DNA of 64,000 bases, from the NCBI RefSeq assembly GCF_030816115.1, contig NZ_JAUSXQ010000001.1:1550001-1614000 (forward strand). Direction: 5' to 3'. The number at the start of each line of letters is the position of its first letter. Position 1 is the first letter of the stretch. This document shows positions 51,101 to 58,746 of the stretch, in pieces. The notes below the pieces were generated by a model. That model saw only the letters and a list, made by a program, of their open reading frames with translations, was not told where the DNA came from and did not search any database. The stretch is from Chryseobacterium sp. W4I1. GTDB lineage: Bacteria; Bacteroidota; Bacteroidia; Flavobacteriales; Weeksellaceae. The position numbers and the translations under genes are program-made.

Positions 51101-51448
51101 GGAAACTTCTTAGGAGGAATCTGGGCCAATGAATCATGGGGAAGATACTGGAGCTGGGACCCGAAAGAAACATGGGCCTTCATTTCAATTATGGTCTATG
51201 CTTTTGTACTGCATATGAGATTGGTTCCAGGATTGAGAAGCAGATGGGCATTCCATGTAGCAACTATGTTTGCATTCTGTTCTATGGTAATGACTTACTT
51301 CGGAGTTAATTATTATCTGAGCGGACTTCACTCTTATGCAGCAGGGGATCCTGTTCCGGTTCCGGCATGGGTTTACATCGGATTGGGAACAATGCTTCTT
51401 CTGTCAGCTGTTTCTTATTTCAAGTTTAAAACTTTAACGAAGAAATAA
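48188..51448 (+). CDS. ccsBA: Fused ResB/CcsA (CcsBA-type) cytochrome c assembly protein
   Basis: 1,086 residues from ATG 48188. The N-terminal half is ResB-like: helices at about 12-30, 44-62 and 71-90, then a large periplasmic part and another helix near 430-450. The C-terminal half is CcsA-like with about eight helices and the haem-binding WWD region GGIWANESWGRYWSWDPKETWA (about 976-997). System II proteins move haem to the periplasm and attach it to CXXCH apocytochromes. Fusion of both parts is typical in Bacteroidetes and epsilonproteobacteria. A start 15 codons earlier is excluded by the -7 box. Confidence 0.93.
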   Translation: MKKLQDILISTRTMAVLLLVYAFAMAYATFLENDYGTPTAKALIYEAKWFELIMFLLILNFVGNIARYRLWRREKWPVLVFHLAFILIFIGGAITRYISFEGTMHIREGETSNEIVTDKNFFKIKIEEKGDALDYQDIPYLMSPLHKDFKATYDFHGKEIKVFTKEFIQRKKDSLIAEPNGEEYLHLVSTGSTGRQNIYIKPGETKSINGTLVTFNRAIEGAVEFKKEDGKIFIKTPVDAAFMTMATQATGSTKKDEFQPLVLRSLYTINELKLVVPEGLKKGRLMAFEGDKKKDAMVPDMLRIELQGPKTKQLVDLSVEKGNPNAFKQVTMDGLNIMLGFGPKVYNTPFALKLDDFVMETYPGSSSPSAYESHVKIIDEGKETPYKIYMNHVLNHKGYRFFQSSFDPDRMGTVLSVNHDFWGTIISYIGYALLFLGMFVIFFWKGTHFWKLNKMLTDANKKKTKAAAVLFLFLSLGLNAQKIETHGTTDGSREHVHVEGENNMHAQPLDGSAPKQNSLATPMAKMRSISPDEIIARNRISKEHADKFGYLLVQNFDGRIVPINTEALDVLRKLYKKDEFKGTDGKSLTANQWFLSINTDTPSWTMVPMIKVGPKGGDELKKKTKANDDEYTSLMNLFPADANGNLTYILEHDYNTAFRKKPADQTNYDKEVIAVNERVQIFNEFFSGQFMRIVPVKNDANHTWHSWLDQKFEPDMESQQVMGPYFAEALTAQKTGDWSKADKELAKLSEYQQKWGKAVVPAKSKVDLEVFMNKANINFKLLIFYTIIGGLLLILGFIELFKPKKVLNKTIKVIIAAGLIGYICHFLGLVARWYISGHAPWSNGYEAIIFISWVGITAGLFLYRNSNALIPASGFMVAVIMMGFAHGGSALDPQITPLVPVLKSYWLIVHVAIITSSYGFFALSMIIAVISLVFYIISNKDTYKLHHDTTLKELVIVSEMSLTIGLFALTVGNFLGGIWANESWGRYWSWDPKETWAFISIMVYAFVLHMRLVPGLRSRWAFHVATMFAFCSMVMTYFGVNYYLSGLHSYAAGDPVPVPAWVYIGLGTMLLLSAVSYFKFKTLTKK

Positions 51449-51469
51449 TCTTTTTTAAATATAAAAACA

Positions 51470-51500
51470 AGATCCCGGAATTTATTCCGGGATTTTTTTG
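51470..51500 (+). terminator. Rho-independent terminator of the cytochrome c biogenesis gene
   Basis: GATCCCGGAA (51471-51480) pairs with TTCCGGGATT, then TTTTTTG. 22 bp beyond the stop. Confidence 0.9.
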
Positions 51501-51510
51501 TGATGCGAAA

Positions 51511-51542
51511 CCCTTGTCAAGGTTTAAAAACCTTGACAAGGG
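51511..51542. repeat. 32-bp palindrome with 15-bp perfect arms
   Basis: CCCTTGTCAAGGTTT (51511-51525) and AAACCTTGACAAGGG (51528-51542) are exact complements separated by 2 nt. It follows a terminator, has no T run and lies in a 230-bp gap; resembles a REP-like element. Confidence 0.85.
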
Positions 51543-51681
51543 TAACAGGAGTCTAATCTTTTCTTTCAGCTTTCTTAACCCGTATTCAGGAACCACAAAA
51601 AAATTATCAATAATCATTCAGGATTCAAAACTTATGTATATCTTTATGATATCAAATTAATATCAAATTAAATTTACAATC

Positions 51682-52545
51682 ATGGAAAAAGTTTTAAAGC
51701 CCATGTCTGGGTATCTGGCATTAGTATTCTGTCTGATTTTATTTGCAGGAGCTATTTATTTCTTTATTTCCGGAGTTGAGCAGAGTATTACCTACGTCAT
51801 TCTTGCTATGCTGTGCTTTCTGTTGTTTTGTTTCTTTCTGAAAGGTCTGATGATCATTCAGCCGAATCACTCAAGAGTACTCAACTTCTTTGGAAAATAT
51901 GTAGGAACCGTAAAAGATAACGGGCTGTTTTTCATCAATCCTTTGTATTCATCCCAGAAAATGTCTTTACGTTCTGAAAACCTGCAGGGTCAGACTTTGA
52001 AGGTAAATGATAAAATGGGTAATCCTATTGAAATTGGGGTTGTTATGGTCTGGAAAGTAGGAGATACCTACAAAGCTGCTTTTGATGTGGAGCGTTATTC
52101 AGAATTTGTAAGAATGCAGAGCGAAGCTGCGGTTCGTCACCTGGCGATGAGCTTTCCTTATGACAATTTAGAAGATGATCATGCTCCGATTACTTTAAGG
52201 GAAGGCGGTGATAAGATCAATTCTATTTTGGAACAGGAGCTTACCGACAGACTTTCAAAAGCAGGAATCGTAATTCAGGAAGCGAGAATTTCTCATCTGG
52301 CCTATGCATCAGAAATTGCAGGTGCGATGCTTCAGAGACAACAAGCTACAGCAATTGTAGCAGCAAGAACTAAGATTGTAGAAGGTGCTGTAGGAATGGT
52401 AGATCTGGCATTGAAAAAACTTTCCGAGGAAAATATTGTAGAGTTGGATGATGAAAGAAAAGCAGCAATGGTGAGCAACTTAATGGTGGTGCTTTGCGGT
52501 GAAAAAGCAGCTCAGCCGATCTTAAATGCAGGAACTCTTTATTAA
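51682..52545 (+). CDS. SPFH/band 7 domain membrane protein
   Basis: 287 residues: two N-terminal membrane helices (about 10-30 and 37-55), then an SPFH domain beginning at IIQPNHSRVLNFFGKYVGTVKDNGLFFINPL and a coiled helix ending QEARISHLAYASEIAGAMLQRQQATAIVAARTKIVEGAVGMV. SPFH proteins oligomerise in membranes and often regulate proteases or lipid domains. It is followed by a ribbon-helix-helix protein, a pairing often seen for this SPFH subgroup. Direct repeats ATATCAAATTA lie just before its start. Confidence 0.9.
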   Translation: MEKVLKPMSGYLALVFCLILFAGAIYFFISGVEQSITYVILAMLCFLLFCFFLKGLMIIQPNHSRVLNFFGKYVGTVKDNGLFFINPLYSSQKMSLRSENLQGQTLKVNDKMGNPIEIGVVMVWKVGDTYKAAFDVERYSEFVRMQSEAAVRHLAMSFPYDNLEDDHAPITLREGGDKINSILEQELTDRLSKAGIVIQEARISHLAYASEIAGAMLQRQQATAIVAARTKIVEGAVGMVDLALKKLSEENIVELDDERKAAMVSNLMVVLCGEKAAQPILNAGTLY

Positions 52546-52687
52546 AAATGAAGATGGTATACTTAGATTTTATAACAAATTTAACTGAATAACGTCTTTA
52601 CAGGCTAACATCAGGTTTATTAAACGAAATCTTTGCGTCCTGTACGTTATTGAAAAGTATTACTAAAAAACAGGCAAAAAGAAAAAA

Positions 52688-52891
52688 ATGAAATCGGAAA
52701 AAACTTCAAAATCCTCCGAAACCAAAGGCAAAAAATCCTTTGTCATAAGGATTGATGAATCTACCTATAAAATGGTGGAGAAGTGGGCGAATGACGAATT
52801 CAGGAGTGTAAACGGACAGATCGAATATCTCTTACATCAAAGCCTGGTCAATTCGGGGAGAAAAAAGAAAGACGAAGAGGAAATCAAGTAA
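52688..52891 (+). CDS. Arc-type ribbon-helix-helix protein
   Basis: 67 residues: a lysine/serine-rich N-terminus, then KSFVIRIDESTYKMVEKWANDEFRSVNGQIEYLLHQSLV, which fits the Arc/MetJ-like RHH fold (RIDESTY strand, two helices, GQIEYLL). A DNA-binding role is inferred. No toxin partner is present; instead it trails the SPFH gene by 142 bp. A terminator follows at 52951. Confidence 0.85.
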   Translation: MKSEKTSKSSETKGKKSFVIRIDESTYKMVEKWANDEFRSVNGQIEYLLHQSLVNSGRKKKDEEEIK

Positions 52892-52950
52892 AGCTTAAAG
52901 CAAAACAGTTGAAAATAAAAAAACTATAAAAAATTATTCAATTTACTCTA

Positions 52951-52991
52951 ACAATAAAAAAGCAGAGAAATTTTCTCTGCTTTTTTATTGT
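52951..52991. terminator. Bidirectional terminator with 20-bp arms
   Basis: Positions 52951-52970 and 52972-52991 are exact complements (core AGCAGAGAAA/TTTCTCTGCT) flanked by A and T runs on both sides. The IS element inserted 5 bp beyond it. Confidence 0.85.
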
Positions 52992-53036
52992 TAATTGTCC
53001 CGTCCTAAAATAGGTTGACCTAAAATCGATTTATTT

Positions 53037-53426
53037 ATGGAAGACGAAGAATTATCTAGAAAAAAGCGCAGTCAAAAAGATTATACATTGTGCTTTAAAT
53101 TGAGCGTTGTTTCTCAAGTAGAAAAAGGCGAACTTACTTATAAACAAGCTCAAAAACACTATGGAATTCAGGGAAGAAGTACGGTTTTGGTCTGGTTGAG
53201 AAGATATGGTAACTTAGATTGGATAAAACCAAGTATCCATACCATGTCAAGATCCAAAGAAACCCCGGCCCAGAAAATTAAACGTCTGGAGAAAGAACTT
53301 TCCGATGAAAAGCTGAAAAATAAAGTACTCAATACAATGATTGAGATTTCAGATGGGCAATATGGCACTCAGATCAGAAAAAAGTATTTATCCCAACAAT
53401 CCTCAGACTCCAAAAAGAGGGATTAA
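53037..53426 (+). CDS. IS3-family transposase OrfA
   Basis: 129 residues: a helix-turn-helix region (LTYKQAQKHYGIQGRSTVLVWLRRYG, about 41-66) that binds the terminal repeats, then a heptad-like segment (AQKIKRLEKELSDEKLKNKVLN, about 83-104) for multimerisation. Stops at 53426 unless a -1 shift at 53378-53384 moves ribosomes into orfB. Confidence 0.93.
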   Translation: MEDEELSRKKRSQKDYTLCFKLSVVSQVEKGELTYKQAQKHYGIQGRSTVLVWLRRYGNLDWIKPSIHTMSRSKETPAQKIKRLEKELSDEKLKNKVLNTMIEISDGQYGTQIRKKYLSQQSSDSKKRD

Positions 53427-53457
53427 GCCTCTCCAAAATATGTAGATTGTTTGGGAT
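53378..53457 (+). promoter_or_regulatory. Programmed -1 ribosomal frameshift signal
   Basis: The slippery heptamer A-AAA-AAG (53378-53384) is in the orfA zero frame. After 5 nt, ATCCCAACAATC (53390-53401) pairs with GATTGTTTGGGAT (53445-53457, one bulged base), enclosing an inner hairpin AGAGG/CCTCT (53416-53420, 53428-53432). Spacer and stem fit known IS3 frameshift stimulators. Confidence 0.85.
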
Positions 53458-54265
53458 AAGCCGCCAAAATATTTATCAGACTCAAAAGCGGTATATCAAG
53501 CGGGAAGATGAACTTTTGAGAATCAAGGAAATGGTTAAAGCAATACGAATGGAGCTTCCCAGGCTGGGAACCCGAAAGCTTTACTATTTGCTGAAAGAAT
53601 GTTTTGATAAAGAAGATATTAAAATAGGCAGAGATGCTTTATTTCAATATTTAAAAAGAGAAAATTTATTAATTTATCCTAAAAAGAAATATATAAAGAC
53701 CACTTTTTCAAAACATTGGCTCAGAAAGCATCCTAATTTATTAAAAAATATTAAAGCAGAACGGCCAGAACAAGTTTTTGTAAGCGATATCACTTATCTG
53801 AAAACAAGGGAATCGGTATGCTATTTATCTTTAGTGACGGATGCTTACAGCAGAAAGATTATGGGGTTCTCGGTGAGCACAAATATGAATTCTGAAAACG
53901 TTGCAAAAGCATTGAAAATGGCAGTGAAGAACAGAATTACCCATAATTCTCTTATTCATCATTCGGATAGAGGATTGCAATATTGTTCGGGATATTATCA
54001 AAAGGTACTTAATCAATATCAAATTCAACCTTCCATGACGGATGGATATGATTGTTATCAAAATGCATTGGCAGAAAGAATTAATGGAATATTGAAGCAG
54101 GAATTTCTATTTAATAAAGCTAAAAATAAAGATGATCTTAATGAATTGATAAAAGAAAGTATTTATCTTTATAACAATAAAAGACCTCACTTAAGCCTAA
54201 AGATGCAAACACCGGAGCAAGTGCATAAAAAATCCGAAGAAAAATATTCCTCCGGATTTAGTTAA
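53447..54265 (+). CDS. IS3-family transposase OrfB (DDE integrase domain)
   Basis: 272 residues as counted from TTG 53447. The rve catalytic triad is D114 (FVSDITYLKT), D174 (HHSDRGLQYCS) and E210 (NALAERINGILKQE). The frame stays open upstream into the slippery site, so the normal product is the OrfAB fusion made by a -1 shift; a lone start at TTG, placed inside the stimulatory stem, is doubtful. The fusion would be the active transposase. Confidence 0.93.
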   Translation: MFGISRQNIYQTQKRYIKREDELLRIKEMVKAIRMELPRLGTRKLYYLLKECFDKEDIKIGRDALFQYLKRENLLIYPKKKYIKTTFSKHWLRKHPNLLKNIKAERPEQVFVSDITYLKTRESVCYLSLVTDAYSRKIMGFSVSTNMNSENVAKALKMAVKNRITHNSLIHHSDRGLQYCSGYYQKVLNQYQIQPSMTDGYDCYQNALAERINGILKQEFLFNKAKNKDDLNELIKESIYLYNNKRPHLSLKMQTPEQVHKKSEEKYSSGFS

Positions 54266-54319
54266 ATATTGTTTAATTATTGTCAATCTATTTTAGGACG
54301 ACTCAAATATATCAATTAT

Positions 54320-54517
54320 TTATTCAAACAATGCCGTAAAGTAATTACTGATTACAGTCCAGAAATTTTTACCCAGAAAATAAATAAGGGTAGAAGTAAT
54401 GATTCCCTTTACGGTAAAGAATATAATACCGCCTATACCAAATTTTTTAACCAGGCTTTTCCATTTGGAGCTTTTCTCCTCTTTTGCAGGTTCATTTACC
54501 ATCTTATTATTTTCCAT
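54320..54517 (-). CDS. Small single-pass membrane protein of unknown function
   Basis: 65 residues: a charged N-terminus (MENNKMVNEPAKEEKSSKWKS) then one long hydrophobic segment (about 27-48, GIGGIIFFTVKGIITSTLIYFL) and a short tail. The family is not known to me by name. A perfect promoter sits 20-50 bp upstream, which argues that it is real. Its stop codon is 15 bp from the right end of the IS, so it narrowly escaped disruption. Confidence 0.7.
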   Translation of the reverse strand: MENNKMVNEPAKEEKSSKWKSLVKKFGIGGIIFFTVKGIITSTLIYFLGKNFWTVISNYFTALFE

Positions 54518-54542
54518 TCCTGAAATTCAAATGATTACCTTA

Positions 54543-54572
54543 CAAAGATAAGCATGTTTATAATTAGTCCAA
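54543..54572 (-). promoter_or_regulatory. Promoter of the 65-residue membrane protein
   Basis: On the minus strand TTG (54572-54570), 19-nt spacer, TATCTTTG (54550-54543); exact consensus, 26 bp before ATG 54517. Confidence 0.75.
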
Positions 54573-54599
54573 ATAAAAAGCGTGTTAAAAATTAAAATT

Positions 54600-54628
54600 T
54601 TGAGGTTCGCATAATATTTCTATCTTTA
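54600..54628 (+). promoter_or_regulatory. Probable promoter of the lysine-catabolism operon
   Basis: TTG 54600-54602, 18-nt spacer, TATCTTTA 54621-54628 (last consensus base A instead of G), 24 bp before the aldehyde dehydrogenase start. Confidence 0.5.
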
Positions 54629-54652
54629 AAGGAAACGAAAAGTAAAAATTTT

Positions 54653-56203
54653 ATGTCTAAAAAAGTAAAGGATTTCGGAATCGAAAAAACACTTAAAAAC
54701 CTTGGTATTAAAGAAGAAAACAAAGGGGCTTCAGTGGGCGGAAAATATTTTGCTTCGGGAAAAACGATAGAAAGTTTTTCACCCGTAGATGGCAAATTAA
54801 TAGCTAAAATAAAGACTTCCGGAGAAAGTGATTATGATAAAGTAATTGAGACCGCTCAGAAGGCGTTTCAGGAGTTTAGAGCCATTCCTTCTCCTAAAAG
54901 GGGTGAGATCGTTAGACAACTTGGCCAGAAATTAAGAATATATAAGGATGACCTTGGAAAATTGGTTTCCTATGAAATGGGTAAATCTCTTCAGGAAGGT
55001 TTGGGAGAAGTTCAGGAAATGATTGATATCTGTGATTTTGCAGTAGGTGTCTCAAGACAGCTTCACGGCTATACCATGCACTCGGAAAGACCGGGCCACA
55101 GAATGTACGAGCAGTACCATCCGCTTGGTGTGGTGGGAATCATCACCGCTTTTAATTTTCCGGTTGCTGTTTGGGCCTGGAATACAGCTTTAGCATGGAT
55201 CTGCGGAAATGTTACTATCTGGAAGCCATCAGAAAAAACACCATTATGTGCTATCGCATGCCAGAACATTATGGCTGAAGTAATAAAAGAGAACAACCTT
55301 CCCGAAGGTGTTTCCAGCGTATTGGTTTCAGACCATGAGATCGGTCAGAAGCTGGTAGATGATAAAAGAGTGGCATTAGTTTCGTTCACAGGTTCTACAA
55401 GAGTAGGAAGAATGGTTTCTTCCAAAGTAGCAGAAAGATTCGGGAAATCTATCCTTGAATTAGGTGGAAACAATGCCATCATTATTTCTAAAGATGCAGA
55501 TATCGATATGTCTATTATCGGAGCTGTTTTCGGAGCTGTAGGTACGGCAGGACAAAGATGTACATCAACACGAAGACTGATCATTCACGAAAGTGTTTAC
55601 AATGAAGTGAAAAACAGATTGGTAAAAGCGTACGGACAGCTGAAAATCGGAAATCCATTAGACGAAAATAATCATGTTGGACCGCTTATCGATGTTGATG
55701 CAGTGAATCAGTATGAAGAAGCAATCAAAAAATGTAAAAAAGAAGGTGGGAAATTTGCTGTTGAAGGTGGTGTTTTAAGCGGAAAAGATTACGAATCAGG
55801 ATGCTATGTAAAACCATGTATCGCAGAAGTGAAAAACTCTTACGAGGTCGTTCAGCACGAAACGTTTGCACCGATTCTTTACCTTATTAAATATAAAACA
55901 TTGGAGGAAGCTATTGCTATCCAGAATGATGTTCCTCAGGGATTATCATCTGCTATCATGACTCAGAATTTGAGAGAAGCAGAATTATTCCTTTCGTATG
56001 CAGGTTCAGATTGCGGTATTGCCAACGTAAACATTGGAACTTCAGGTGCTGAGATAGGGGGTGCTTTCGGTGGAGAAAAAGAGACCGGAGGCGGAAGAGA
56101 ATCCGGTTCAGACGCTTGGAAATACTATATGAGAAGACAAACCAATACTATAAATTATACAGCTCAACTTCCTTTGGCACAGGGAATTAAATTCGATCTG
56201 TAA
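54653..56203 (+). CDS. Aldehyde dehydrogenase, probable L-aminoadipate-semialdehyde dehydrogenase
   Basis: 516 residues of the ALDH7/antiquitin type: ITAFNFPVAVWAWNTALAWICGN, KPSEKTPLCA, nucleotide loop FTGSTRVG, E269 in ILELGGNN and nucleophile C303 in GQRCTSTRR. The family-specific tail GGAFGGEKETGGGRESGSDAWKYYMRRQTNTINY is present. Since the next gene is lysine 6-aminotransferase, the substrate is most likely alpha-aminoadipate semialdehyde, giving aminoadipate. Promoter-like TTG and TATCTTTA lie upstream. Confidence 0.92.
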   Translation: MSKKVKDFGIEKTLKNLGIKEENKGASVGGKYFASGKTIESFSPVDGKLIAKIKTSGESDYDKVIETAQKAFQEFRAIPSPKRGEIVRQLGQKLRIYKDDLGKLVSYEMGKSLQEGLGEVQEMIDICDFAVGVSRQLHGYTMHSERPGHRMYEQYHPLGVVGIITAFNFPVAVWAWNTALAWICGNVTIWKPSEKTPLCAIACQNIMAEVIKENNLPEGVSSVLVSDHEIGQKLVDDKRVALVSFTGSTRVGRMVSSKVAERFGKSILELGGNNAIIISKDADIDMSIIGAVFGAVGTAGQRCTSTRRLIIHESVYNEVKNRLVKAYGQLKIGNPLDENNHVGPLIDVDAVNQYEEAIKKCKKEGGKFAVEGGVLSGKDYESGCYVKPCIAEVKNSYEVVQHETFAPILYLIKYKTLEEAIAIQNDVPQGLSSAIMTQNLREAELFLSYAGSDCGIANVNIGTSGAEIGGAFGGEKETGGGRESGSDAWKYYMRRQTNTINYTAQLPLAQGIKFDL

Positions 56204-56234
56204 AAATTCTAATTTAAACGAAGACCATTAAAAT

Positions 56235-56294
56235 ATTAAGAAAGCCGGAGATTTATAACACATAACAAATTTCTAAATCTCCATATTTCTTAAT
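56235..56294. repeat. Inverted-repeat element inside the lysine-catabolism operon
   Basis: ATTAAGAAA (56235-56243) and GGAGATTTA (56247-56255) pair with TTTCTTAAT (56286-56294) and TAAATCTCC (56274-56282): two 9-bp stems separated by a 3x3 internal loop, with an 18-nt loop. It fills the gap between the two genes. Confidence 0.75.
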
Positions 56295-56312
56295 CACTAA
56301 ATTCTAAAAAAT

Positions 56313-57638
56313 ATGGAACAAACAATTGATATAAAAGTAAATAAAGTAAAAGAAACAGTAGGAAGACACGTTTTGGCAGACGGCTTTGATTTCGTGATGG
56401 ATATTGAGAAATCCCATGGCTCATGGTTGTATGACAAGCTTACAGGCAGAGAATATCTGGATATGTTTTCCATGTTTGCATCAGCATCTGTAGGCTACAA
56501 TCACCCTTATCTTGTAGAAAGGTCAGAATGGTTGGGAAGAATGGCGGTGAACAAGCCAACCCTTGCAGATGTATATTCCGAAGAATATGCTCATTTTCTG
56601 GAAGTTTTTGAAAGAGTGGTGATTCCTGAAGAACTGCAGTATGCTTTCTTTATTGAAGGTGGAAGTTTAGGGGTGGAAAATGCAATGAAGGCTTGCTTCG
56701 ACTGGAAAACACGTAAGAATTTCGAAAAAGGGCTTCAGACAGAAGCCGGAATCTGTATCCATTTCAAACAGGCTTTCCACGGAAGAAGTGGTTATACTTT
56801 AAGCCTTACCAATACTTCCGATCCCAGAAAATATCAGTATTTCCCATTGTTCGACTGGCCAAGAATCTTAAATCCTAAATTATCTTTCCCAATCACAGAA
56901 GAGAATTTAGAAGAAACCATTAAGAATGAAAGACTGGCGCTTATTCAGATTGAGGAAGCTATTCTGATGAACCCGAATAAAGTGGCATGCATCATCATCG
57001 AACCTATTCAGGCTGAAGGTGGAGACAATCACTTTAGAGACGAATTCTTGCTAGGTTTAAGAAAGCTGTGTGATCAGAATGAGATCTTATTGATTTTTGA
57101 TGAAGTTCAGACCGGTATCGCAATAACAGGAAAAATGTGGGCGTTCCAGCATTTTACAGCAAAACCCGATATTATTTCTTTCGGAAAAAAAGCTCAGGTT
57201 TGCGGTGTTTTAGCGAACAAAGAAAAATTCGATGAGATCCCGAACAACGTTTTTAGAGAAAGTTCAAGAATCAATTCTACTTTCGGAGGAAACTTTATTG
57301 ATATGCTTCGTTTCCAGCTGGTGATGGAAGTTATCGAGAAGGAAAATCTTGTTGAAAATGCAAGAGTGGTTGGTGATTATCTGTTAGAAAGATTAAAAGA
57401 ACTTGCTCAAAAATATCCTCAGACCGTTTCCAATGCAAGAGGAAGAGGTTTGATGTGCGCTGTTGATCTTCCTTCAGCTGAACATAGAAACCATCTGATG
57501 AACGAGCTTTTCAAAGACGGATTAATCATTCTTCCGTGTGGAGATCAGTCACTTCGTTTCAGACCACACCTGAATGTTTCCAAAGAAGAAATTCAATTGG
57601 CTTTAGATAAAATAGAGAGCAATATTAATAAAATTTAA
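56313..57638 (+). CDS. lat: L-lysine 6-transaminase
   Basis: 441 residues of class-III aminotransferase fold. Recognisable: FIEGGSLGVENAMKACFDWKTRKN, KQAFHGRSGYTLSLTNT, CIIIEPIQAEGGDNHFR, FDEVQTGIAITGKMWAFQH and SFGKKAQVCGV, where the PLP lysine is K292 or K293. These match LAT of the epsilon-amino group of lysine, which makes aminoadipate semialdehyde. It follows the aldehyde dehydrogenase in the same direction, forming a two-step pathway. The gap between them holds an inverted repeat. Confidence 0.93.
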   Translation: MEQTIDIKVNKVKETVGRHVLADGFDFVMDIEKSHGSWLYDKLTGREYLDMFSMFASASVGYNHPYLVERSEWLGRMAVNKPTLADVYSEEYAHFLEVFERVVIPEELQYAFFIEGGSLGVENAMKACFDWKTRKNFEKGLQTEAGICIHFKQAFHGRSGYTLSLTNTSDPRKYQYFPLFDWPRILNPKLSFPITEENLEETIKNERLALIQIEEAILMNPNKVACIIIEPIQAEGGDNHFRDEFLLGLRKLCDQNEILLIFDEVQTGIAITGKMWAFQHFTAKPDIISFGKKAQVCGVLANKEKFDEIPNNVFRESSRINSTFGGNFIDMLRFQLVMEVIEKENLVENARVVGDYLLERLKELAQKYPQTVSNARGRGLMCAVDLPSAEHRNHLMNELFKDGLIILPCGDQSLRFRPHLNVSKEEIQLALDKIESNINKI

Positions 57639-57700
57639 AATCAAAGATTTGTAATTTTAAAAAAAACATTGTACATTTAGATACTCAAACGATATAGAAT

Positions 57701-57928
57701 ATGGAAAGAAGTACGAGAGTATCGGTTTTTGAAAGCGACAAGCCTTCAGAAATCCAACTCATAAAGTCTAAATTGGATGATGCACAAATTACAAACAGCG
57801 TCGAAAACAGTTACCTTACATTTACGACAACGCCTACCGCAACATCATTAAAAGTTTTGGTAAAGTTGGAAGACGAGAGGAAAGCATTTGATATTATTGA
57901 TGCTTATCTTCAACAAAATGAAAATTAA
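57701..57928 (+). CDS. DUF2007 domain protein
   Basis: 75 residues, RVSVFESDKPSEIQLIKSKLDDAQITN...LKVLVKLEDERKAFDIIDAYL, a DUF2007-type ('putative signal transducing protein') ferredoxin-like fold, small and cytoplasmic. Function unknown. It sits 62 bp after lat and is followed by a terminator, so it may be in the lysine operon or separate. Confidence 0.85.
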   Translation: MERSTRVSVFESDKPSEIQLIKSKLDDAQITNSVENSYLTFTTTPTATSLKVLVKLEDERKAFDIIDAYLQQNEN

Positions 57929-57966
57929 TAAAAAACAATTTCATAATTTTAAATTTTACTACTTCG

Positions 57967-58003
57967 AACCGAAAATTAATTAAATTAATTTTCGGTTTTT
58001 TAA
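57967..58003 (+). terminator. Rho-independent terminator after the DUF2007 gene
   Basis: AACCGAAAATTAAT (57967-57980) pairs with ATTAATTTTCGGTT (57984-57997), then TTTTAATT. Confidence 0.85.
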
Positions 58004-58168
58004 TTCAAAAAATAAATATTAGCAGAAGATTTAAACATTAAAAAATTGAGAAGTTTAGAAATTAGGGCCATTAGTTTTATAAGATATTTGATGATAGAGT
58101 TGGTTTAATCCAATAATAAAAATCAAAGAATGTCCTGATTTTTCAATTCCTTAATTAAAATTAAAAAA

Positions 58169-58681
58169 ATGAGTTCAGAGATTAAATTAAGAAAAGCACA
58201 GATTGATGACAGGGATGTAATCTGGGGAATTATCCAGCAATCCATTGAAAGAAGAAAACAGGACGGAAGTACCCAATGGCAGAATGGATATCCAAACATA
58301 GGAACCGTAGAAAGCGATATTGCAAAAGGTTTTGCATATGTACTTACCGTAGATGGAGAAATTGCAGTTTATGCAGCCCTTATACTCAACGATGAGCCTG
58401 CCTATAGTTCCATCGAAGGAGCATGGCTCAGCGATGGTGAATTCGTAGTGGTGCATAGAGTAGCGATAGATAGGAAATTTGCAGGTCAGGGAATGGTAAA
58501 GAAGCTCTTCGACCATATTGAGGATTTTACAAAGTCCCACGGAATTCAAAGTATAAAAGTAGATACAAACTACGACAATATTGCCATGTTGAAAATCCTG
58601 GAAAGTAAAGGGTATTCCTACTGTGGTGAAGTTCTTTTGGCAGACGGAATGAGAAAGGCCTATGAGAAGATTATATTTTAG
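58169..58681 (+). CDS. GNAT family N-acetyltransferase
   Basis: 170 residues: EIKLRKAQIDDRDVIWGII, then the acetyl-CoA binding region HRVAIDRKFAGQGMVKKLFDHIE (RxxGxG/A-like loop R-K-F-A-G-Q-G-M) and VDTNYDNIAMLKILESKGYSYCGEV. Substrate unknown. It stands alone between two transcription units. The 147-bp gap upstream holds an imperfect inverted repeat near 58037/58156. Confidence 0.87.
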   Translation: MSSEIKLRKAQIDDRDVIWGIIQQSIERRKQDGSTQWQNGYPNIGTVESDIAKGFAYVLTVDGEIAVYAALILNDEPAYSSIEGAWLSDGEFVVVHRVAIDRKFAGQGMVKKLFDHIEDFTKSHGIQSIKVDTNYDNIAMLKILESKGYSYCGEVLLADGMRKAYEKIIF

Positions 58682-58746
58682 GCAAAAAGTTAAATCAACT
58701 CTCATTGAATTTTTAAAAGAGACTGTATTTATAAACTCTATCATGT

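Larger units (their letters stand above)
52996..54305 (+). mobile_element. Complete IS3-family insertion sequence, 1,310 bp
   Basis: The ends read TGTCCCGTCCTAAAATAGG and, inverted, TGAGTCGTCCTAAAATAGA: TG...CA termini with a shared CGTCCTAAAATAG-TTGAC core. A 3-bp target duplication AAT flanks it (52993-52995 and 54306-54308). Two transposase frames, orfA and orfB, lie in the -1 relation of IS3 elements, with a frameshift signal between them. All motifs are intact, so it is probably still active. Confidence 0.95.

Noticed and set aside
58187..58744. A 185-codon minus-strand frame over the GNAT gene
   Set aside because: Mirror of the acetyltransferase, which has clear family motifs; cysteine/tyrosine-rich product looks like antisense translation.
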